Shown: positions 56,172-64,000 of the stretch, one piece after another
Position numbering within the stretch: the stretch's first letter is position 1
Layout: each line of letters starts with the position of its first letter
NCBI RefSeq assembly: GCF_023898315.1
Contig: NC_064618.1
Coordinates: 191,013,548 to 191,077,547, forward strand
From: Schistocerca nitens
Lineage: Eukaryota; Arthropoda; Insecta; Orthoptera; Acrididae
Length of the DNA: 64,000 nucleotides
Reading direction: 5' to 3'
Notes under the pieces: generated by a model
The model's input: the letters and a program-made list of their open reading frames with translations, nothing else
The model's database searches: none
Told to the model about the DNA's origin: nothing
Program-made: the position numbers and the translations under genes

Positions 56172-58436
56172 CTATTCTACTATTTCCACTTGTCTCTCTG
56201 AATTTCTGTCACGCGGAGGATGCCAATTAGGTCCTTCCTGTCTGTTAGATGCAAATTCTTGGTTGTGTCTGTTATTAAAATTTCTGTTTTCCTGTCTGTC
56301 TGCATAACTACTTCTTGTATAATTTCGACTGTCACTTCTGAAATTATTGTTAGACCTACTACCCTGGTTATTTCTGTAGTAAGAGTTTCTATTATTGTAT
56401 GAATAATTTCTGTCTTGATGATACCGATTACTGTTTCCGTATGATTGATCATTCCGGTACGAATTACCGTTATTATAATTGTCTGTGTAATTTCTGTTAG
56501 AACGTCTGTTATTGTCATAAGGCTGGTATCTATTGTCCTGTCTGTTACGTCTGTCATTCTCAAAATTACCCATATAACGCCCGTTCCGATCACTATCTCT
56601 TTTCTCTGAAAGTCTATTGTAATTACTGTTACTGAAAAAGTTACAAGAAGTCCCGTCGTCGTTGTCATACTCAAGTTCTTGCAATAAAGTCTTAAAAGTC
56701 TCAATGTCGTCTTTACATCTTCCAGCTAAAGCAATTTGTCTTATGGACTGTGGCAGCTTAGTTAAACAAATGCGAATTAATTCAGTCGGGCTATAGTGGT
56801 TGGACAGGAACTGATTCTTTCGAATCATGTCTTCAAAATATTCCGCTGGCGTGCGGAACTCAGACTGTTTGAAATTACGCTGCATAATAAGACTGTGTTT
56901 GACTCTGTCTTGCGTGTGTTCGGACCAATATGCCGATAGAAATGCATGATAAAAATCATTCACATTATTACAATCTCTAATGAGTGTGCGCATCCGCGTC
57001 GCCGGTTCATTTTCTAAATATTCACACATAAATTCCAGTTTGTGACTTAGTGGCCAATTTGGTGGGAGTGCGTACATAAATTGATCTAACCATGCACATG
57101 GATGTATGTCATTCTTAGAATTGCGGAAGATCTTAAATTTCCGAACAGTCAAAAAGTGTTTATAGTCAAAGTTTTCGCCTCGTGGCGACAAAGACCTACC
57201 GCGTCTGTCCCAGTTTGAATGTCGATTATTGTCAAGTTCGCGCGCCTGGCGCTCTCTTGTTGCGTCCCGTAAATGAAACAAATTATCTTCTTCAAAGCCC
57301 TCTGCTATCTGTGATTCTAAATTTCTTCTGCTGTCTTTTCCTACGATTTCGCCTTCAATTTGTTTGACTTGCTTTTTTAATGCCTCAAATTCCCTTTTCA
57401 CGCGTTCATTAAATTTTCCCTGATTTTCAACATGCTTATTTATGTTCTGATACTCTTCGGTTTCTGCAAATGGCAATGGTGCTGTATCATCTGAATCTCT
57501 GTCCCCATGTAAACTAAGATTTGTCAATTTATCTGAAATCTCCTCAACTCTTTCCGATAAGTCACCTATTTTTTCTTTCTGTTTATTTACGTCTTCCGTA
57601 AGTGTCGCGACTCGGGTTTCAGTGTTGACACATTTGGTAGTTAACTGTTCATATTGTTGTGTTAGATTATTTATTCTGTCATTTGGTACGGATTCCTCGA
57701 TTCTCTCAAATATTTCTTTCTTATCGTGTGCACGTTGTAAATTTAACTCTGAAAAATTTTGTACTATCACGCGATCTCTTTCTTCCTGTTCTCTATCCTG
57801 TTCCCTTTGTTTAATCTCTACTGCAATTAATCTATTATTGTGAGAATTCAAAATCGGTTGTACTTCTTCTCTGATTTCTTTCTTTAACTCATCTTTCATA
57901 TTTTTGAAACATGTCCCTATTCGTGAGTCTAACCGTGTTTCCATTGTTTCCAACTCTGTTTCCAAACGTGTTGCCACTGTTTTTAATTCAGATCCTAACC
58001 GAGTTTCCACTGTTCCCATCCGTGTTTCCATTTGTGAGTCTAACCGTGTTGCCAAAGTTCCCATCTCTGTTTTTAATTCAGATCGTAACTGTGATCCCAA
58101 ATTTAATATTGCACTCATCAACTGTTCCGTATGATCTGGTTCGAAATTCTTTTCGCCCCTAACATTTCTCGCAAAACCAGTTTCCTTCGTCATAGCTGTA
58201 AAGCTATCTGTGTTCGATACTATTACAGAATCTTCTGTCGTTAATCTCTTATTCTGTGAATTTTCTGATTGAGAAAAATTTTGAAATGGTTCTGGACTTT
58301 TTTCCCGACTTATTACATTGTTTTCCACTTCATTATCCATCATACTGTTTTCCTCTGTTGGCGAGTTCGCCATGTTAACAATTTCGTCATTCTCACTATC
58401 CATCATTTTTGCCTTTTTCATTGATCGCGTGATCAT
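56172..58436 (-). pseudogene. gag: Gag of the outer Gypsy element
   Basis: A frame of 754 codons starts MITRSMKKAKMMDSENDEIV. N-terminal acidic part, repeated short coiled-coil blocks (ELKTEMGTLATRLDSQ and variants), a long coiled coil, a capsid-like core starting FDYKHFLTVRKFKIF with WLDQFMYALPPNWP, and an Asn/Arg/Tyr-rich tail. It has the same layout as the plus-strand Gag but moderate identity only. Long open frame; it belongs to a complex that is broken elsewhere. Confidence 0.82.
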
Positions 58437-58767
58437 TTACAAAATATACAAAACTCGTCACTATAAAAAAAATTACACACAATGACACTTTATCATCAAC
58501 AATATCATTCACACGAGATGTTTCCCTCAAACACGATCATCGAACAATTGAAATAATTGCACTAATTGTCAAACCCGTAGACAAGACAACAGAAATGAAA
58601 TTTTGCAAAAAAAAAAAAAAATACCATTAGAAGAATGACAATTACCAAATCTACACATGCAATATAGACTACAATTACTAAACTACAAATTACTACAACA
58701 ATCCTACTGTCTACTATTTCTACAAACAGAAGATTCCAAGGGACGATCCGAAGCAGCGGTCGCCACG

Positions 58768-59523
58768 TGCATGGGGGCTTAATTAAATGAAATGGAAATA
58801 ATTTTAAATTCTGCTTTAGTAGCTGTTTGTCCGATTACGAAGTCTCGTAGACGGTTGGCCCTGACTAGTATTATTACGCAATCTGACTGCTTAGAACAAT
58901 AACAAAGAATGAAATGGAAATTTTCATTAACACAATTAATTAATTAAGTCCCCAGCAACTATAAAAACCTACGAAACCAAAGCACAAGTGTAACTGTTCT
59001 GTGTGTGGAAGTATGACTCAACGTACGCATCTGGCACGGTTCTTCTTCAATAACACAAGAAATTTTAAATATCATTTATACTGAATTAATTAAAGAAAAT
59101 AAAAATACCATAATTACTCAAGAAAACCAGAATTACACTCTAATACAAGAACACAAGCCAGATGCTTTGTTGACTGAACCTGTAATGACGCATTATTTAA
59201 AACATGGAAATAATGAAAAATAAATCAACTTTCGTTACCTTCATATATTGACCAAAATCACTCTAATCATTACAATATATCTCCACACCGACTCGCTATT
59301 ACCACATCTCAACAAGAACTTATCAGTATCACATCTCAGCAAGCACTCCCTACTAGCACATCTGAACACGAACACTCCTCACTACGACATCTCAGCACTG
59401 ACTACCACGAGTTCTCCCAAAGCACTGCCCACTACGAGTTCTCAATAATCACTGCCAGTGGAGGCGGCAGAACAATGCTCTCTAGCGATCTCTGGCGCTG
59501 TGGCTCAGTGTAGCCACCTTTCA
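58768..59523 (-). repeat. LTR 3 (5' LTR of the outer element)
   Basis: 756 bases, TG...CA, identical to LTR 1 except one 30-base cluster. The primer-site region (TGGCGACCGCTGCTTCGG, minus strand) follows at 58746-58765. TAGT of the target duplication follows at 59524. Confidence 0.92.
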
Positions 59524-59548
59524 TAGTGTTGCGATTTTCTTGTAAGTC
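59524..59548. mobile_element. Right end of Tc1-like element B
   Basis: TAGTGTTGCGATTTTCTT is the inverted counterpart of the left end at 27710-27738. The last bases are diverged, so the exact end is uncertain. Confidence 0.65.
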
Positions 59549-59633
59549 TGAAGGCTTGAATCTCAATATCTATGTGGGCGTGAGGCAAAAATCCCCTACA
59601 TACTGAAATATGGCATGTACTGTCTGTTTTCAG

Positions 59634-59764
59634 ATGCTCCCATAGTGTCTATACAGTTGGAACCTCCCGTGCGAGCCGACGACATACGAGAGGGTGATAA
59701 CGTCGCCTTGACGTGTAAATTACGGTCAAATCCGCCCTCGTGGAGAGTGAAATGGATGTTGCAG
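59634..59764 (+). CDS. Sidestep-like Ig gene, internal exon c (start of the next Ig domain)
   Basis: The acceptor TGTCTGTTTTCAG ends at 59633 and the donor CAG|GTCAGT starts at 59765. Joined to the phase 1 end at 22373 it opens with Tyr-Ala-Pro and reads IVSIQLEPPVRADDIREGDNVALTCKLRSNPPSWRVKWMLQ. That has the first Ig cysteine (LTC) and core Trp (VKWM). The wording DIREGD-V-CK-RSNP-W-V-W is characteristic of the fourth Ig domain of Sidestep-family proteins. It ends in phase 0, and the rest of the domain lies to the right of the window. These proteins sit in the plasma membrane and act as guidance or adhesion ligands (family knowledge). Confidence 0.9.
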
Positions 59765-60274
59765 GTCAGTATACAACTGAAACACTTAGATTTATTTGTG
59801 ACATTAAGTAGTTCTGGTTTATTCTAACCAGGAATCCGTTCATGTATAAATGTCGACGAACACAAGAAAGAAAGTCTTCCATATATATATCGCGAACAAA
59901 CAGAAACTTGACTTCAGATGTACGCATGATTTTGATGCTCGCGCATGTCACAGAAAAAAGTGATTTCAAGTAGCCAAAAGACTCAAAAACTTTGTTTTTA
60001 TATACGTCTAGGTCACTCTTAGGTAGTGACTATTACTACTGCAGTGTCCTCTCACCGCCCTCTACAGTGGTCATGTGGAACGTATTTATGACAGAAAGAT
60101 ATCGTTTTACGGTTCAATGTTATGTGTGAAGGACTGCACCCTTATCAAGCACGTTAATTTATTAAAATTTCATCTTACATTTTCGAAGCTGAAATTATAG
60201 CACTTTTTGTATTTACATATAGACTCTTTATTGCATTATTGAGAAGTTTTGGAAAACATTTTATTTCGCATGTT
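59765..60274. other. Intron sequence, nothing recognised
   Basis: AT-rich, no recognised feature. Confidence 0.5.
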
Positions 60275-63200
60275 TTTATTGTTGTGGTGTTTAGTACAGA
60301 GACTGGATTGATGCAACTCTCGATGCTACTCTATCCTGTGCAAGCTTCTTCATCTCCCAGTACCTACTGCAACCTATATCCTTCTGAATCTGTTTAGTGT
60401 ATTCTTCTCTTGGCCTCCCGCTACGATTTTTATCCTCCACGCTGCCCTCCAATACTAAATTGGTGATCCCTAGATGCCTCAGAATATACTATACCAACCG
60501 ATCCCTTCTACTAGTCGAGTTGCGCCATAAATTTCTCTTCTCTCCAATTCAATTCAATACCACCTCATTAGTTATATGATCTACCCATCTAATCTTCAGC
60601 ATTCTTCTGTAGCACCATATTTCGAAAGCTTCTATTCTCTTCTTGTCTAAACTATTTGTCGTCCACGTTTCACTTCCATACATGGCTACACTCCATACAA
60701 ATACTTTCAGAAACGACTTCCTGATACTTAAATCTATACTCGATGTTAACAAATTTCTCTTCTACAGAAACGCTTTCCTTGCCATTGTCAATCTACATTT
60801 TATATCCTCTCTACTTCGACCATCATCAGTTATTTTGCTCCCCAAATAACAAAACTCATTTACTACTTTAAGCGTCTCATTTCCTAATTTAATTCCCGCA
60901 TCATCACCCGATTTAATTCGACTACATTCCATTATCCTCGTCTTTCTTTTGTTGATGGTCATTTTTACTTCCTACACCGAATTTTTCATTTGTTTCCTTT
61001 ACTGCTTGCTCAATATACAGATTGTAAAAGATTGGGGATAGGCTACAAACCTGTCTCATTCCCCTCCCAACCACTGTATCTCTTTCATGCCCATCGACTC
61101 TTATAACTGCCATCTGATTTCTGTACAAATTGTAAATAGAATTTCGCTCCCTGTATTTTACCCCTGCCACCTTCAGAATTTGAAAGAGAGAATTCCAATC
61201 AACATTGTCAAAAGCTTTCTCTAAGTCTAAAAACGCTAGAAACTTAGGTTTGCCTTTCCTTAATCTATTTCCTATTGTAAGTCGTAGGATCAGTATTGCC
61301 TCACTTGTTCCAAGATTTCCACGGAATCCAAACTGATCTTTCCCGAGGTCGGCATCCACCAGCTTTTCCATTCGTCTGTAAAGAATTAGTGGCTTAATAA
61401 GCCGTGGCTTATTAAACTGTTAGTTCGGTAATTTTCACATCTGTCAACACCTGCATTCTGTAGGATTGAGATTACTATATTCTTCTTGAAGTCTGAGGGT
61501 ATTTCGCCCATCTCATACATCTTGCTCACCATATGGTAGAGTTTTGTTAGGCCTGCCTCTCCCAAGGCCGTCAATAGTTCTAATGGAATGTTGTTTACTC
61601 CAGGGGTCTTGTTTCGACTTAGGTCTTTCAGTGCGCCGTCAAACTCTTCACGCAGTATCATATCTCCTATTTCATCTTCATCTACATTCTCTTCCATTTC
61701 TACAATATTGTCCTCAAGAACATCGCCCTTGTATTGACCCACTATATACTCCTTCCACCTTTCTGCTTTCCCTTCTTTGCTTAGAACTGGGTTTCCTCTG
61801 AGCTCTTGATATTCATGCAAGCACTTCTCTTTTCTCCAAAGGTCTGTTTAATTTTCCTGTATGCAGTATCTATCTTATCCCCAGTGATATGCATCCTTAC
61901 ATTTGTCCTCTAGCCATCCCTGCTTAGCCATTTTGCACTTCCTGTTGATCTCATTCTTGAGACGTTTGTATTCCTTTTTGCCTGCTTCATTTACTGCATT
62001 TTTATATTTTCTCCTTTCATAGATTAAATTCAATATCTCCTGTGTTACCCAAGGATTTCTATTAGCCCTCGTCTTTTTACCTACTTGATCGTCTGCTACC
62101 TTTACTATTTCATCTCTCAAAGCTATCTATTCATCTTCTACTGTATTTCTTTTCCCCATCCTTGCCAGTCGTTCCATAATGCTCTCCCTGAAGCTCTTTA
62201 CAACCTCTGGTTCTTTCAGTTTGTCGAGGTCCCATCTCCTGACATTCCCACCTTTTTGCAGTTTCTTCAGTTTCAATCTACAGTTGATAATCAATAGATT
62301 GTGGTCAGATTCCACATCTGCCCCTGGAAATGTCTTACAACTTAAAACCTGATTCCTGATTCTCTTTCTTACCATTATATAATTTATCTGAGAGCCTCCA
62401 GTATCATCAGGCTTCTTCCATGTATACAATCTTCTTTTATGATTTATGAACCAAGTGTTAGCTGTGATTAAGTTATGCTCTGTGCAAAATTCTACCAGGC
62501 GGCTTCCTCTTTCATTCCTTACTCCCATTCCATATTCACCTACTACGTTTCCTTCTCTTCCTTTTTCTACTATCGAATTCCAGTCACCCATGACTATTAA
62601 ATTTTCATCTCCCTTCACTACCTGAATAATTTCATTAATCTCATCATACATTTCATCAATTTCTTCGACACCTGCAGAGCTAGTTGGCATATAAACTTGT
62701 ACTACCGTGATACGCGTGGGCTTCGTAACTATCTTGGCCACAATAATGCATTAACTATTCTGTTTGTAGTAGCTTCCCCGCATTCCTATTTTCCTATTCA
62801 GTATTAAACCTATTACTGCTTAACTCCTATTTCATTTCGTATTTATAAACCTGTATTCACCTGACCAGAAGTCTTGTTCCTCCTGCCACCGAACTTCACT
62901 AATTTCCACTATATCTAAATTTAACCTATCCTTTTCCCTTTTTAAATTTTCTAACCTACCTGCCCGATTAAGGGATCTGACATTCCACGCCCTGATCCGT
63001 AGAACGCCAGTTTTCCTTCCCCTGATAACAACGTTTTCCTGAGTAGTCCCCGCGTGGAGATCCGAATGGGGGACTATTTTACCTCCGGAATGTTTTACCC
63101 AAGAGGACGCCATCGTGATTTAACCATACAGTAAAGCTGAATGCCCTCGGGAAAAGTTACGACTGTGGTTTCCCCATGCTTTCAGTCGCTCGCAGTACCA

Positions 63201-63427
63201 GCACAGCAAGGACGTTTTGGTTAGTGTTACAAGGCCAGATCAGTCAATCATCCAGACTGTTGCCCTGTAACTACTGAAAAGGCTGCAGCCCTTCTTCGGG
63301 AACCACACGTTTGTCTGGCCTCTCAACAGATACCCTTCCGTTGTGGTTGCACCTACGGTACGGCCATCTGTATCGCTGAGGCACGCAAACCTCCCCACCA
63401 ACGGCAAGGTCCATGGTTCGTGGGGGG
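60275..63427 (-). mobile_element. RTE-type LINE, near full length, degraded
   Basis: The minus strand begins near 63427 with CCCCCCACGAACCATGGACC and an untranslated stretch of about 300 bases. Then come endonuclease, linker, reverse transcriptase and a C-terminal domain to about 60550, and a 3' tail to about 60275. Domain order and the absence of RNase H fit the RTE group. Multiple stops and frame changes. Confidence 0.82.
60549..63113 (-). pseudogene. RTE-like endonuclease-reverse transcriptase relic
   Basis: Pieces in order: RIRAWNVRSLNRAGRLENLKRE and VEISEVRWQ (63040-62880), MGDWNSIV and SDHNLLIINCRLK (62600-62270) for the endonuclease; NKTPGVNNIPLELL (about 61610), FGFRGNLGTSEAI and FLDLEKAFDNV (61340-61190), MRQVCSLSPIFYNLYIEQAV (about 61060) for RT; YLGSKITDDGRSREDIKCRL and YGSETWT for the C-terminus. 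Between EKFGVGS (about 60980) and the NKRKTRIM block the segment that should hold the FADD catalytic motif is absent. The polymerase active site has therefore been deleted. Confidence 0.8.
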
Positions 63428-64000
63428 TATTTCCGATATTTTCAAAAAAAGAGGTTTATTTACCTTATCAAAGGTTTTCTCAAGAGCAATAAATGCTAAA
63501 TTCGTTTCTAAGCCAGATCCCCGATGTTTTTCAATAATTTGTCTAATAAATCTATCATCATTACACGAAGGTCCGTTTCTAAACATGATTTTTTTTCATG
63601 AGATTATTGCATCAGCGGTACATTGACGACCTTGCTATGAAGTAATTAAAAAATCTGTTATGTGTTGATGAGCAGATAATGATACAGAAAATAAAATTAA
63701 TTTACAAATAGCATTATACAGATTGAGCAAACCACAATATATAACCGTTTAACTGTATCTGCAAATAAGACAATATTTTACCGTTTAAATGTATCAGCAA
63801 ATAAGAGAAAGCTAATGGCCTTCAAAGGAAAAAATTCCAGTCAGATCAATAGTAATAATAAATGAGAAAACTTTAGAATAAGTATCTCACTTCATTTACC
63901 TAGGATGTGATATTAGTTTTAACTATGACAAAGACATTGAGAAAAAGTTTACTAAATATGAAACTATCTGCGGAATAATTGGAAAAACTTTTGGAAGAAA
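63428..64000. mobile_element. LINE with inverted 5' part (twin-priming pattern), continues off window
   Basis: On the minus strand 63590-63440 gives DDRFIRQIIEKHRGSGLETNLAFIALEKTFDKVNKPL, the RT block before the catalytic motif. On the plus strand 63668-64000 reads a piece like DEQIMIQ, then VSANKRKLMAFKGK, VSHFIYLGCDISFNYDKDIEKKFTKYETICGIIGKTFGR, the part after the catalytic motif. The two halves of one LINE type in opposite orientation, head to head, are the usual product of twin priming. Stops are present in the plus part. A short direct duplication (CCGTTTAA-TGTATC-GCAAATAAG) lies at about 63748 and 63781. Confidence 0.7.

Larger units (their letters stand above)
32409..59523 (-). mobile_element. 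Ty3/Gypsy LTR-retrotransposon complex (outer element, minus strand)
   Basis: The outer LTRs (32409-33165 and 58768-59523) are near identical, start TG and end CA. They are flanked by TAGT at 32405-32408 and 59524-59527, so the complex occupies a single insertion site inside the right end of Tc1-like element B. Parts on the minus strand: gag at 56172-58436, start of the protease region near 55921-56100, the rest of protease and some RT at 46506-47339, and pol with RNase H and integrase at 37103-39320. The 27 kb span is far larger than a normal 8-12 kb element because of nested material: a third LTR with a second gag, a LINE with a SINE, an inverted pol copy and a plus-strand Gypsy unit. It is broken and rearranged, but the outer insertion is young. 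Confidence 0.85.

Overview
The window reads as insect nuclear DNA, most likely from a large-genome orthopteran (grasshopper or locust). That is an inference from very long introns, dense and deeply nested transposons, several tRNA-derived SINE families and many Tc1/mariner relatives. There is no bacterial or viral gene organisation. The only host gene I can support is one plus-strand gene of the Sidestep-like immunoglobulin family. Three internal exons (11188-11348, 22238-22373, 59634-59764) join in phase and give the end of one Ig domain and the start of the next. A possible signal-peptide exon lies at 1337-1458, perhaps behind a GC-rich promoter-like stretch near 980-1130. Everything else is intron filled with mobile DNA.

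Layout. 1-11000: LINE and SINE remnants, two decayed Tc1-like transposase fragments, and a 1.46 kb IS630/Tc1/mariner element (9246-10706) with 113 bp inverted repeats. 11556-12330: a fold-back element flanked by TTAA. 14920-17085: a Tc1-like element interrupted by a ~1.16 kb repeat. 17386-19817: a fairly young I-type LINE with target duplication, inserted in an old RTE-type LINE. 21690-21958: a SINE with perfect target duplication. 23480-25620: an RTE-like LINE split by a SINE. 26224-26823: a long-TIR DNA element holding another SINE.

27710-59548: one old Tc1-like element whose two ends now lie about 32 kb apart. Inside it sit a piggyBac remnant (itself hit by a SINE, whose target duplication was hit by a second Tc1-like element) and a very large LTR-retrotransposon complex (32409-59523, TAGT duplication). 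The LTR complex is a minus-strand Ty3/Gypsy element with near-identical outer LTRs. It contains a third internal LTR with a second gag, a LINE fragment with its own SINE, a ~0.95 kb inverted copy of its own pol, and a plus-strand Gypsy gag-pol unit of a related family (47346-55914) with long open frames.

59549-64000: the third Sidestep-like exon, a degraded full-length RTE-type LINE, and a further LINE whose 5' part is inverted (twin-priming pattern) running off the window.

I did not find a new cellular system. The most interesting signal is a TGACTAG heptamer at the gag/pol boundary of both diverged Gypsy families. It matches the known UGA-CUAG stop-codon read-through context. Element family names come from remembered protein and repeat features, not from a database search.
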